64,000 nucleotides of DNA. Origin: an uncultured Pelagibacteraceae bacterium (GTDB lineage: Bacteria; Pseudomonadota; Alphaproteobacteria; Pelagibacterales; Pelagibacteraceae). A program made the position numbers and the translations under genes. The notes under the pieces are model-generated. The model was not told where the DNA came from. It did no database searches and saw only the letters and a list, made by a program, of their open reading frames with translations. Below are positions 52,422-60,771 of this stretch, in pieces; the first letter of the stretch is position 1, and each line of letters begins with the position of its first letter. Location of the stretch: NCBI GenBank assembly GCA_902531175.1, contig CACADE010000001.1:264289-328288 (forward strand). The letters are read 5' to 3'.

Positions 52422-53405
52422 TTGATAAAGTATTTTTTTAAAAGATTGTTTCAATCTGCAATGGTTATGCTTGTCGTAGCTTTTGTATCTTTTTCTCTTT
52501 TTAATTTTGTAGGAGACCCAATAAATAACATGGTGGGTGAGGAAACATCAGATGAAGAAAGAGCTGAGTTAAGAGAAACCTTGGGTTTAATGGACCCAAT
52601 TCATGTACAATTTACTAGGTTTATAATTAATGCCTCTAAAGGAGAATTTGGAATATCTTATCAATTAAGAAGACCTGTTTCAGAATTAATCATTGAAAGA
52701 TTACCTGCAACAATTGAATTAGTTTTAATATCTGCTCTAATTGCATTGGTTTCTGGTACTTTATTGGGAGTATATACAGGCATAAAAAGAAAAGGTTTTT
52801 TGAGTGATTTTATCTTAGCAGTTTCTTTATTAGGAGTTTCTCTTCCAACTTTTGTAATTGGTATTTTATTTATTTATCTTTTTGCAGTTATATTGGGCGT
52901 TCTACCATCGTTTGGAAGAGGCGAGGTGGTAGATCTAGGATTTTGGTCGACAGGCTTTTTAACCATCTCAGGTTTAAAAGCAATTATATTACCATCGGTT
53001 ACTTTAAGCCTTTTTCAAATGACTTATATAATCAGACTCGTTAGAGCAGAAATGATGGAAATACTTCAGACTGATTACATAAAGTTTGCAAGAGCAAGAG
53101 GTATTAATGAAAAAAGCATTAATTATAAGCACGCACTTAAAAATGGACTAATTCCAGTAATAACTATTGCTGGTATAAATATTGGAACATTAATTGCATT
53201 TTCAATTATTACAGAAACAGTATTTCAATGGCCAGGTATGGGATTTCTTTTCATTCAAGCTGTTCAGTTTGTAGATATTCCAATTATGTCAGCATATTTA
53301 GTATTTATAGCATTCGTTTTTGTAATGATAAATTTTATAGTCGATATCTTGTATTACTTTATAGACCCAAGAATTAGAGTTAAAGGAGATTCAGCTAGTG
53401 GATAA
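52422..53405 (+). CDS. peptide-type ABC importer permease (DppB-like)
   Basis: A 327-aa inner-membrane permease of the DppB/OppB family with six helices. It begins with the usual KYFFKRLFQSAMVMLVVAF helix, then a periplasmic domain (GEETSDEERAELRETLGLMD), and the EAA loop RLVRAEMMEILQTDYIKFARARGI that contacts the ATPase. The start is a TTG at 52422: there is no in-frame ATG until inside the first helix. That non-ATG start, with no clear ribosome site, suggests lower translation than the binding protein. It overlaps dppC-like by 8 bases. Confidence 0.92.
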   Translation: MIKYFFKRLFQSAMVMLVVAFVSFSLFNFVGDPINNMVGEETSDEERAELRETLGLMDPIHVQFTRFIINASKGEFGISYQLRRPVSELIIERLPATIELVLISALIALVSGTLLGVYTGIKRKGFLSDFILAVSLLGVSLPTFVIGILFIYLFAVILGVLPSFGRGEVVDLGFWSTGFLTISGLKAIILPSVTLSLFQMTYIIRLVRAEMMEILQTDYIKFARARGINEKSINYKHALKNGLIPVITIAGINIGTLIAFSIITETVFQWPGMGFLFIQAVQFVDIPIMSAYLVFIAFVFVMINFIVDILYYFIDPRIRVKGDSASG

Positions 53406-54327
53406 TAAAACTTTAACAACTTGGGATAAAATAAAAGATAGTGAAATTTATTTTAGTTTTATAAAATCTCCTACAGCAATAGTTTCATCGATTTTATTAG
53501 TAATAATATTTTTCTGTTCATTTTTTGTAGAATTTATCACACCTTATAATCCATTCGATCCATCATCTTTATCTTTAATGGATGCATTCACTCCACCATC
53601 TTGGACTAGTGATGGAAAAGTAGAATTTTTACTTGGTACTGACGGACAAGGAAGAGATATGTTATCAACTATTCTTTATGGATCTAGAATATCTTTGATT
53701 GTTGGTTTCTCAGCAATTTTATTTAGTTTAATTTTAGGAGTTGGATTAGGTCTTACTGCTGGTTTCTTTGGTGGCAAGTATGAAATGATTGTTATGAGAT
53801 TAACTGATGTTCAATTAACAGTTCCAAGTATTTTGATGGCTCTTCTGGTTGATGGTATTGCTCGAGGTATAATTTCGCGTGAACTTCATGACGAGATGGC
53901 AATATATGTTTTAATTTTTGCAATTGGTATTTCAGAGTGGCCACAGTTTGCAAGAGTATCAAGAGCAGCAACTTTAGTTGAAAAAAATAAAGATTATGTT
54001 TCAGCCTCAACAATTATTGGAGTTTCTAATTTTATAGTAATGTTTAAACATATTCTTCCAAATATAATGAGACCGGTACTTGTTATTGGAACCATAGGTC
54101 TTGCATTAGCAATCATTGCAGAAGCCACATTGAGTTTTCTAGGTGTTGGCGTTCCCCCAACTACTCCTTCTTTAGGAACTCTGATTAGACTTGGAAATGA
54201 TTTTTTATTTTCTGGTGAATGGTGGATTACCTTTTTCCCAGCAATATTCTTAGTTGTTTTAGCTTTTTCGATTAATCTATTAGGAGATTGGATGAGAGAC
54301 ACACTTAATCCTAAATTAAAAAAATGA
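53398..54327 (+). CDS. peptide-type ABC importer permease (DppC-like)
   Basis: A 309-aa permease, partner of the DppB-like subunit. After the first helix (TAIVSSILLVIIFFCSFF) it has the family segment FLLGTDGQGRDMLSTILYGSRISL, five more helices and the EAA loop EWPQFARVSRAATLVEKNKDYV. The start is GTG at 53398, supported by AAGGAG 9 bases upstream; the gene overlaps the previous stop by 8 bases. Its own stop overlaps the ATPase start by 4 bases. Typical size for DppC. Confidence 0.92.
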   Translation: MDNKTLTTWDKIKDSEIYFSFIKSPTAIVSSILLVIIFFCSFFVEFITPYNPFDPSSLSLMDAFTPPSWTSDGKVEFLLGTDGQGRDMLSTILYGSRISLIVGFSAILFSLILGVGLGLTAGFFGGKYEMIVMRLTDVQLTVPSILMALLVDGIARGIISRELHDEMAIYVLIFAIGISEWPQFARVSRAATLVEKNKDYVSASTIIGVSNFIVMFKHILPNIMRPVLVIGTIGLALAIIAEATLSFLGVGVPPTTPSLGTLIRLGNDFLFSGEWWITFFPAIFLVVLAFSINLLGDWMRDTLNPKLKK

Positions 54328-56006
54328 GTTTTTTAAAAATACAAAATTTAAGCGTGGATTATAAATTGAGAAAAGAGACGGTTCATGCTGCAAAAGACAT
54401 TAATATTGAGATAAAAAGAGGAGAAATCGTAGGATTAGTTGGGGAATCTGGTTCTGGAAAAAGTACCGTTGCAAATGCAATAATTGATTTAATTGACGAA
54501 CCAGGGAAAGTATCTGAAGGATCAATTTATTTAAGTGACATAAATATTCATGAAAATAAAAAAAATATTCTAAGTTTAAGAGGAAAAAAAATTGGATTTA
54601 TTTTTCAAGATCCCCAGACATCTTTAAATCCTATCTTAACAATTGGACAACAACTTATTGAAACAATCCAAACTCATCTAAACCTCAGTAACTCAGAAGC
54701 AAAAGAAAAATCAATAAATCTTTTAAAAGAAGTAGGCATAAAAGATGCTGATAAAAGATTTAATGATTATCCTCATCAATTTTCAGGAGGTATGAGACAA
54801 AGGGTTGTTATATCACTTTCTCTATGTTGTGAACCAGAGTTGTTAATTGCAGATGAGCCCACAACTGCACTTGATGTATCAATACAATCACAAATATTAG
54901 AACTTATCAAAAAGCTGACTAAAGAGAGAAATTTAGCAGTTATATTAATCACACATGATATGGGAGTTATAGCAGAGACCACCAATAGAGTTGCTGTAAT
55001 GAAAAATGGTAATTTGGTAGAATTGGGAACAACAAAGCAAATATTAACAGAACCAAAAGAAACTTATACAAAAAGTTTAGTTAGTTCTGTTCCTCCCACA
55101 AATAAAAAAATATCCAGATTTAAAATTATAGAGAAAGAAAATAATAACCAGGAAAATATTAATTTAAAAATTTTAAACAGATGGAATAAAAGAGAAATTT
55201 CAAAAAAAGATTTAGTTCAAATAAAAAATCTTTCTAAAACTTTTAATGAAGGTTTTTTTACAGAAAAATCTCAAAATAATGTATTAGCAGTTGATACGGT
55301 TTCATTTAATATACAAGAAGGAAAATCTTTTGGACTTGTTGGTGAAAGTGGCAGTGGAAAGACTACAATTGCAAAAATGATTGTTAATTTATTTAAACCC
55401 ACCTCAGGTGAAATATATTTCGATGATGTATGTATTAATAATATAAAAAGTAACAAAGAATTACTTAAATTCAGAAAACAAATTCAAATGATATTTCAAG
55501 ATCCATACTCTTCGTTGAATGGTAGGCTTAAGGTTAAAGATATCATTGCTGAGCCTATAAAGTTACATGATGCAAATATTAGCTCTAATGAATTAAATGA
55601 GTATATAAATGATCTCTTAGACTCGGTAGAGTTATCTAAGTCTTCAGCTGAAAGATATCCACATGAGTTTTCGGGAGGACAAAGACAAAGAATTTCTATT
55701 GCAAGAGCGTTAGCAACAAAACCAAGATTATTAGTTTGTGATGAACCAACATCTGCTTTGGATGTGAGTATTCAGGCTCAAATACTAAATTTACTTAAAG
55801 ATTTACAAGAACAACTTAATTTAACTATACTTTTCATAAGTCATGATCTACCAGTTGTACGACAAATGTGTGATGACATTGGAGTTTTAAGAAATGGAAA
55901 ACTATGCGAGGTTTCTGAGACAGAAGAGTTGTTTAAAAACCCAAATCATGAATATACTAAGGAATTATTAAGATTAATGCCTAAAATAGAAACAATTTAC
56001 AATTAA
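54324..56006 (+). CDS. peptide-type ABC importer, fused double ATPase (DppD-DppF / YejF-like)
   Basis: A 560-aa protein with both importer ATPases in one chain. The first domain has Walker A GESGSGKST (40-48), signature FSGGMRQR (153-160) and Walker B LLIADEPT (173-180). The second has Walker A GESGSGKTT (340-348), a signature FSGGQRQRISIARAL and Walker B LLVCDEPTSALD. A Lys/Asn-rich linker of about 45 residues joins them. Such fusions (YejF, GsiA) are known for peptide, glutathione and microcin importers. It completes the importer encoded by the three genes before it. Confidence 0.94.
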   Translation: MSFLKIQNLSVDYKLRKETVHAAKDINIEIKRGEIVGLVGESGSGKSTVANAIIDLIDEPGKVSEGSIYLSDINIHENKKNILSLRGKKIGFIFQDPQTSLNPILTIGQQLIETIQTHLNLSNSEAKEKSINLLKEVGIKDADKRFNDYPHQFSGGMRQRVVISLSLCCEPELLIADEPTTALDVSIQSQILELIKKLTKERNLAVILITHDMGVIAETTNRVAVMKNGNLVELGTTKQILTEPKETYTKSLVSSVPPTNKKISRFKIIEKENNNQENINLKILNRWNKREISKKDLVQIKNLSKTFNEGFFTEKSQNNVLAVDTVSFNIQEGKSFGLVGESGSGKTTIAKMIVNLFKPTSGEIYFDDVCINNIKSNKELLKFRKQIQMIFQDPYSSLNGRLKVKDIIAEPIKLHDANISSNELNEYINDLLDSVELSKSSAERYPHEFSGGQRQRISIARALATKPRLLVCDEPTSALDVSIQAQILNLLKDLQEQLNLTILFISHDLPVVRQMCDDIGVLRNGKLCEVSETEELFKNPNHEYTKELLRLMPKIETIYN

Positions 56007-56014
56007 GGAGGTGA
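56005..56014 (+). promoter_or_regulatory. near-perfect Shine-Dalgarno
   Basis: AAGGAGGTGA matches the complement of the 16S rRNA 3' end over 10 bases. It overlaps the stop of the ATPase gene and sits 1-5 bases before the ATG at 56016. It is the strongest ribosome site noticed in the window, and implies high translation of the small protein that follows. Confidence 0.7.
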
Positions 56015-56015
56015 A

Positions 56016-56408
56016 ATGGCAGTTTTTAATATGATTGAAGAATCTGATGCTACAGGAAAGGTGAAAGAGGTATTTGAAGATATAAAAAAGAAGAGAAATA
56101 CAGACTACATAAACAATTTTTGGAAAATGTTAGCCAACAACCCAGAAACTTTAGAGAGAACTTGGAATTCTATACAGCAAGTGATGAAAAAAGGCACTTT
56201 AGATGAAATGACAAAAGAGCTTATTTATGTTGCAGTTTCAATGACAAATAGTTGTGAGTATTGTATTAAATCTCACAGTATCGCTGCTAAATCTAAAGGT
56301 GCTACCACAGAGATGTTAAGCGAACTTATTGCAGTTGTTGCAATGGCAAATGAAACTAACAGACTTGTTGAATCATATCAGGTAAAAGTTGATAAAGTTT
56401 ATGAATGA
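56016..56408 (+). CDS. carboxymuconolactone decarboxylase / AhpD-like protein
   Basis: A 130-aa all-helical protein of the AhpD-like family. The redox motif is Cys80-x2-Cys83 with His87 (NSCEYCIKSHS), as in alkylhydroperoxidase AhpD and relatives; ligand residue Glu81 sits between them. Such proteins reduce peroxides or act as thiol-disulfide proteins; lactone decarboxylation is only the family name. It probably forms an oligomer. An exceptionally strong ribosome site starts it. It overlaps the following DUF924 gene by 8 bases and shares the transcript of the peptide importer. Confidence 0.88.
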   Translation: MAVFNMIEESDATGKVKEVFEDIKKKRNTDYINNFWKMLANNPETLERTWNSIQQVMKKGTLDEMTKELIYVAVSMTNSCEYCIKSHSIAAKSKGATTEMLSELIAVVAMANETNRLVESYQVKVDKVYE

Positions 56409-56961
56409 TAGAGCCAAAGCAATATTAGATTTTTGGTTTGATGATATGATCGTTGAAAAGCGATTTAAAAGAGATGATAATTTTGATCAATTGATTAGAG
56501 ATAAATTCAAAGATGATCATGAAAAAGCTACTTTGAATGAATATGATGATTGGCAAGATGAACCATTAAGCACTCTAGCTTTAGTTATTTTATTGGATCA
56601 ATTTTCAAGAAATTTATATAGGGATGATAAAAAAGCTTTCGAGTTTGACCATAAAGCAAGACTGATTGTAAATGATGCAGTCTATAACGGGTATCTTGAT
56701 CAAATGGATGAATATCAACGTTTTTTCATGCTACTGCCATACATTCACAGCGAAGAAGTTATAGATCATGATAGAGCATATAAATTGTTGGATAACTATT
56801 TATCTAATCATCCAAACTATAATGAGATAAAAAAATTTTGGAAAGATCATACCGCTGCAATTAAACGATTTCATAGATATCCTCATCGAAATAAAGTTAT
56901 GGGGAGAAAATCTACACCAGATGAGTTAAGATTTTTGGAAAGTCCAAATTCCTCTTGGTAA
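56401..56961 (+). CDS. DUF924 family protein
   Basis: A 186-aa helical protein of the DUF924 family, recognised by AILDFWFDD at the start, LALVILLDQFSRNLYRDD in the middle, and the C-terminal HRYPHRNKVMGRKSTPDELRFL. It has TPR-like helix packing and no known activity. The ATG at 56401 was chosen, overlapping the AhpD-like gene by 8 bases; an in-frame TTG at 56389 adds four residues. There are no membrane segments. Its stop is immediately followed by the convergent dehydrogenase stop, with no terminator between. Confidence 0.85.
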   Translation: MNDRAKAILDFWFDDMIVEKRFKRDDNFDQLIRDKFKDDHEKATLNEYDDWQDEPLSTLALVILLDQFSRNLYRDDKKAFEFDHKARLIVNDAVYNGYLDQMDEYQRFFMLLPYIHSEEVIDHDRAYKLLDNYLSNHPNYNEIKKFWKDHTAAIKRFHRYPHRNKVMGRKSTPDELRFLESPNSSW

Positions 56962-57876
56962 TTATTCTATTGGATAATCCCAAGCGTCTCCACCAATAAC
57001 CTTTGATATAGCGGAAAAATCTTTCGAACTGTTACCATCCTCACAAAACTTTGAATATATTTCTAATGCCATCTCTCCTAATGGAGTAGATGCATTTGCA
57101 TTTTTAGCACATTCATTTGCAAGTTTTAAATCTTTGTTCATCATACCTGCAGAAAAGCCAGGCTTATATTTATTGTTAGATGGAGTTCCTTCAATTAATC
57201 CAGGTAAAGGTGGATAAACTGAAATAGGCCAACTATTTCCGGAAGCATTTTTCATTATTTCATGAACTCTCTTGATATCTATATTCAATCTTCTTGCCAA
57301 CATTAATGACTCTGATGCAGCAATCATTGTTATTCCAAGAGACATATTGTTACAAATCTTTGCACCGTTTCCGCTTCCTATCTCTCCAGCATGATAAATA
57401 TTTTTACCCATTAATTTTAAAATAGGTAAAGCTTGATTAAATGCATCATTTGATCCACCAACCATAATATTTAAAGTTGCTTTTTGTGCACCCATCACTC
57501 CACCACTTACTGGTGCATCAATCATCTTAATACCTTTTTCATTTGCTTTCTTTCCTATTTCCTTAGAAGTATCTATATCGATTGTTGAACAATCTATCAG
57601 TAAACAATTTTTTGAAACTTTATCTAGAACACCGTTTTCTTTTAAATAAACTTCTTTTGAATGTTTACCCTCAGGCAGCATAGTGATTACAACAGACGTT
57701 TCACTATTGATTAATTTTCCAAAATCCTTCTCAACATCAAGATTATTTTCAATGGCTTTATCAATCATTTCTTTAGAAACATCAAAAACCTTAACTTTTT
57801 TCCCTGCATTCTTTAAATTACAGGCCATTGGGTTTCCCATATTACCAACTCCTATAAAAGCTATATTTTCACTCAT
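56962..57876 (-). CDS. 3-hydroxyisobutyrate dehydrogenase-like enzyme
   Basis: A 304-aa NAD-dependent beta-hydroxyacid dehydrogenase. The Rossmann motif is AFIGVGNMGNPMACNLKNAG, the substrate motif DAPVSGGVMGAQKATLNIMVGG, the catalytic Lys is in NGAKICNNMSLG, and the C-terminal segment with PGFSAGMMNKDLKLA is typical of MmsB (valine degradation). The second such enzyme in the window, at 42301, lacks the last block. It is the last gene of the TRAP operon on the minus strand, 12 bases after DUF2798. Other 3-hydroxyacids or tartronate semialdehyde are possible substrates. Confidence 0.88.
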   Translation of the reverse strand: MSENIAFIGVGNMGNPMACNLKNAGKKVKVFDVSKEMIDKAIENNLDVEKDFGKLINSETSVVITMLPEGKHSKEVYLKENGVLDKVSKNCLLIDCSTIDIDTSKEIGKKANEKGIKMIDAPVSGGVMGAQKATLNIMVGGSNDAFNQALPILKLMGKNIYHAGEIGSGNGAKICNNMSLGITMIAASESLMLARRLNIDIKRVHEIMKNASGNSWPISVYPPLPGLIEGTPSNNKYKPGFSAGMMNKDLKLANECAKNANASTPLGEMALEIYSKFCEDGNSSKDFSAISKVIGGDAWDYPIE

Positions 57877-57888
57877 ATGTCATCCTCT

Positions 57889-58110
57889 CTATTTAGTAAT
57901 TTTTTCCACTAATTTATTAACCAACGGTGCAACAAAAGTTGTTGCAACTAATGCAACTGGCAAACTAATAGACCAAGCTTTGAAAAATCTTTTATAATAA
58001 AATTCATCATAACCTGTATTTATAAATGTAATAATTAGGGTCATTAACAAACTCATTCCTAAACCCATAAAAAAAACGAAAAGAATTTTAGAAAATTTTT
58101 TTGGAAACAT
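57889..58110 (-). CDS. DUF2798 small membrane protein
   Basis: A 73-aa protein with two membrane helices (about residues 9-29 and 44-66). The short basic start MFPKKFSKILF, the GLGMSLLMTLIIT helix and the second helix AWSISLPVALVATTFVAPLV match DUF2798, a family of unknown function found in many proteobacteria. Its ATG overlaps the last base of the lyase gene, so it is translationally coupled. A role as an accessory to the TRAP importer is only a guess from position. Confidence 0.82.
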   Translation of the reverse strand: MFPKKFSKILFVFFMGLGMSLLMTLIITFINTGYDEFYYKRFFKAWSISLPVALVATTFVAPLVNKLVEKITK

Positions 58111-58985
58111 TATTTATATTTGTCTTCAATATCGTAATATTCGTTGAAGCCAACTATATCTCTTAAGTCTGAAAATTTAGAAACATTTTTATTATAAATT
58201 TTATTTTTCATATTATTTAAACATTCTTGCATCGTTTTTACTGATGCACTCATTAGGGTTAGAGGCATTACAGCAATTTTATAGCCAATTTCCTCTATTT
58301 CATTAATTTCTAATAATGGGGTTTCACCATCTTCGATCAAATTTAACATATGATGACCTGGTACTTCTTTAATAATTCTTTTCATATCCTCTTTATTTTT
58401 AACAGCTTCAATAAATAAAATATCAACACCAAGTTTTGAAAATGATTGCATTCTTTTAATTGCATCATCTAATCCTCTAGTTGCTATGGCATCAGTTCTT
58501 GCCATTATTAAGATATCTTTATTTCCATATTCTCTTGCATCCACTGCAGCTTTAATTCTTGAGTTTGCTTCATCAAGATCGACAACATCTTTACCTTTTG
58601 TATGACCACATTTTTTTGGCCACTTTTGGTCCTCAATCATCACACCAGCTGCTCCTGCATCTGCATATCCTCTTACAGTTCTAAATACGTTTACTGAATT
58701 TCCATATCCAGTATCCCCATCAAATATTATTGGAATTGATGTAGCATTACATATATTTCTTACTTGTTCTGCCATTTCAGAGAAAGAAATTAAACCTGTG
58801 TCTGGCATACCAAGTTTTGTAGATGAAACACTGAAGCCAGACATAAATCCAACTTTCAAACCTTCTCTTTCAATTAATTTTGCTGATAATGCATCAAAGC
58901 ATCCAGGCATTACAATTATTTCTGGTCCATTTAATAATTGTTTTAGTTGTTCTGCTTTATCTTTTGATTTTATTTTTGAAAACAT
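58110..58985 (-). CDS. PEP mutase / isocitrate lyase-family enzyme
   Basis: A 291-aa TIM-barrel of the isocitrate lyase/PEP mutase superfamily. Mg-binding acids are in IIFDGDTGYGN (Asp89, Asp91), the EDQKWPKKCGH loop (catalytic Cys126, His128) closes the site, and MPGCFDALSAKLIE begins the barrel. The KKCGH form is typical of C-C lyases such as 2-methylisocitrate or 2,3-dimethylmalate lyase, rather than PEP mutase. Products would be pyruvate or succinate plus a second acid. It lies in the TRAP operon, so its substrate may be what the importer brings in. It is too short for isocitrate lyase AceA. Confidence 0.88.
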   Translation of the reverse strand: MFSKIKSKDKAEQLKQLLNGPEIIVMPGCFDALSAKLIEREGLKVGFMSGFSVSSTKLGMPDTGLISFSEMAEQVRNICNATSIPIIFDGDTGYGNSVNVFRTVRGYADAGAAGVMIEDQKWPKKCGHTKGKDVVDLDEANSRIKAAVDAREYGNKDILIMARTDAIATRGLDDAIKRMQSFSKLGVDILFIEAVKNKEDMKRIIKEVPGHHMLNLIEDGETPLLEINEIEEIGYKIAVMPLTLMSASVKTMQECLNNMKNKIYNKNVSKFSDLRDIVGFNEYYDIEDKYK

Positions 58986-58987
58986 AT

Positions 58988-60259
58988 TTATAATTTAAAA
59001 GGTATATATAATGCTAGGTCAGGGAATAAGTAAATAACAAATACTGTAAATAACATTATAATGACAAAAGGTATCACACCTTTAGCTATTTCTGACATTT
59101 TTGCTTTACCAATTGCTTGGAGAACATAAATATTTAGTCCAACAGGAGGTGTAATTAATGCACACTCAATCATTAGTGTAAAAATTATTCCAAACCAAAT
59201 TAAATCAATGTTCATTGCAGCAATTGAAATCGAAAATATAGGCATCATGATTAAAATTAATGACAGGGTTTCCATTATAAATCCTAAGATTAGCAAAGTA
59301 ATACAAACAACTAGTATAAATAAACCAGTCTCATTAATATTAGTAACTATGAAAGACGATAAATCTTGAGGAATTCTATAAAGAGAAATTGCTTTACCAA
59401 AAACTTTTGCTCCTGCAATAATGATAAATATAGTAACTGTAGTTTTCATTGTCTCCAAACCAGCTTCGATAAAACCTTTAAAATCTAATCTTTTTTTAGC
59501 CACAACATAGATAAATGATATTAAAAAACCAATACCACCTGCTTCTGTTGGTGTATAAATTCCAGCATAAATTCCACCCAGCATGATGAAGGCCATTAAT
59601 AATATTGGCAAACCTCTTTTTGTGTATTTAATTTTTTCTTCTAAAGTGCTGGATACATTTTGAACTTCTTTATTAAAAAATTTTACGTAAAAAACTGAAA
59701 AGATAATAAAAAATAATGCTAAAACTATTCCTGGCCCAATTCCCGCAAGAAACATACTTAGTACAGACTCTTCCACAACAAATGCATATACAATCATTGG
59801 AATTGATGGAGGAATTAAAATCCCTAAAGTTCCGCCTGCTGCCAAAATACCTAAAGTAAAGTTTCTGTGATAACCTCTATTAATCATTGCAGGAAATGCT
59901 ACAGTTGAAATTGTTGCTGCAGTAGCCACTGATGATCCAGATATAGCAGCGAAAATACTGCAAGAAACTATAGTTGCTATTGCTAAACCGCCTGGAAAAT
60001 TTCCAACCCAGCTTTGAGCAAAATTAAAAAGATCTTCTCCAACACCTGCTTTTAATAATATATTAGACATCATCAAAAACATCGGAACAGCTAATAAAAT
60101 AAAGTTATCTGCCACACTGTAAAAAGTTTGTGGGATCATTAAAGGAGAAATATCTCCAAATAACATTAAACCCAATCCTATAGAACCTAAACCAAATGCT
60201 ATTGGCACTCCTAAAAAAAGTACAAAAAATAACAAAAATAAGATTATTGCTACTGTCAT
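58988..60259 (-). CDS. dctM: TRAP importer large membrane subunit (DctM)
   Basis: A 423-aa, about 12-helix permease of the DctM/SiaM family. Family blocks are LGVPIAFGLGSIGLG, SVADNFILLAVPMFLMMSNIL, SGSSVATAATISTVAFP, GILIPPSIPMIVYA and a C-terminal ITPPVGLNIYVLQAIG. It uses the sodium or proton gradient to take up the acid delivered by DctP. It overlaps dctQ by 4 bases (ATGA) and is followed after 2 bases by the lyase gene. Substrate type (dicarboxylate, ketoacid, sugar acid) is not readable. Confidence 0.95.
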   Translation of the reverse strand: MTVAIILFLLFFVLFLGVPIAFGLGSIGLGLMLFGDISPLMIPQTFYSVADNFILLAVPMFLMMSNILLKAGVGEDLFNFAQSWVGNFPGGLAIATIVSCSIFAAISGSSVATAATISTVAFPAMINRGYHRNFTLGILAAGGTLGILIPPSIPMIVYAFVVEESVLSMFLAGIGPGIVLALFFIIFSVFYVKFFNKEVQNVSSTLEEKIKYTKRGLPILLMAFIMLGGIYAGIYTPTEAGGIGFLISFIYVVAKKRLDFKGFIEAGLETMKTTVTIFIIIAGAKVFGKAISLYRIPQDLSSFIVTNINETGLFILVVCITLLILGFIMETLSLILIMMPIFSISIAAMNIDLIWFGIIFTLMIECALITPPVGLNIYVLQAIGKAKMSEIAKGVIPFVIIMLFTVFVIYLFPDLALYIPFKL

Positions 60260-60732
60260 TTAATTATATCTTTGATGTATTTAGGTACTTCGAAAAGCAC
60301 TCTTAATACCAAAAATGCAAAACATAATGGTATTGCAAATTCTGTAAGAAAGGATGGAACATCTAAAATTGTAGAGCTTGTTCTTCCAACTTTAAGAGAG
60401 TCGTAAGCAATTAACCATCCATAATAAAGTACAAATCCACTAAAAATTAAAATGAATATTGCACTTATTAAATCTAATATTTTTTTTCCTTTATCTCCTA
60501 CTTTGTCATATATAACTGTTATTCTGATAAAATCATTTTTATGAAAAGTATAAGTTAAAGCTAAATAAGTAGCCCAAATTTGTAAAAATCGAGAAATTTC
60601 ATTTACCCAAATAGTAGGTGAATTAAATATGTATCTCATGATAACTTCATAAGAAACTATAAAGCCTATCATAATAAATAACGCTGAAGCTAAATAGCCA
60701 GAATATTTTACAATTTTGTCGTAGGTATTCAT
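60256..60732 (-). CDS. dctQ: TRAP importer small membrane subunit (DctQ)
   Basis: A 158-aa four-helix protein of the DctQ family. Landmarks are YEVIMRYIFNSPTIWVNEISRFLQIWATYLAL, whose WVNE-type motif faces the large subunit, and KNDFIRITV. The ATG at 60732 (MNTYDKIVK) was chosen; a GTG in frame at 60747 lies inside the preceding GC-rich palindrome and adds five unlikely residues. The start is only a few bases after that hairpin, so the structure can influence both transcription into the gene and its translation. Confidence 0.92.
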   Translation of the reverse strand: MNTYDKIVKYSGYLASALFIMIGFIVSYEVIMRYIFNSPTIWVNEISRFLQIWATYLALTYTFHKNDFIRITVIYDKVGDKGKKILDLISAIFILIFSGFVLYYGWLIAYDSLKVGRTSSTILDVPSFLTEFAIPLCFAFLVLRVLFEVPKYIKDIIK

Positions 60733-60734
60733 TT

Positions 60735-60760
60735 GAAAACCCCGCACTTAAGTGCGGGGT
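60735..60760 (-). terminator. 22-bp GC-rich palindrome between dctP and dctQ (attenuator)
   Basis: ACCCCGCACTT/AAGTGCGGGGT is a perfect 22-bp inverted repeat (60739-60760). On the minus strand TTTTC follows, then the dctQ ATG at 60732. It is the most GC-rich short segment I noticed in the window. It should terminate part of the transcripts after dctP. Confidence 0.82.
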
Positions 60761-60771
60761 ATTTATATGAT

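Noticed and set aside
60733..60747. GTG start of dctQ inside the palindrome
   Set aside because: It adds five residues not typical of DctQ and would bury the start in a very stable hairpin; ATG 60732 is more likely.
32942..60760. Hairpins after binding-protein genes as members of one repeat family (REP-like)
   Set aside because: The stems have unrelated sequences and lengths, so they are independent structures and not copies of a repeat.
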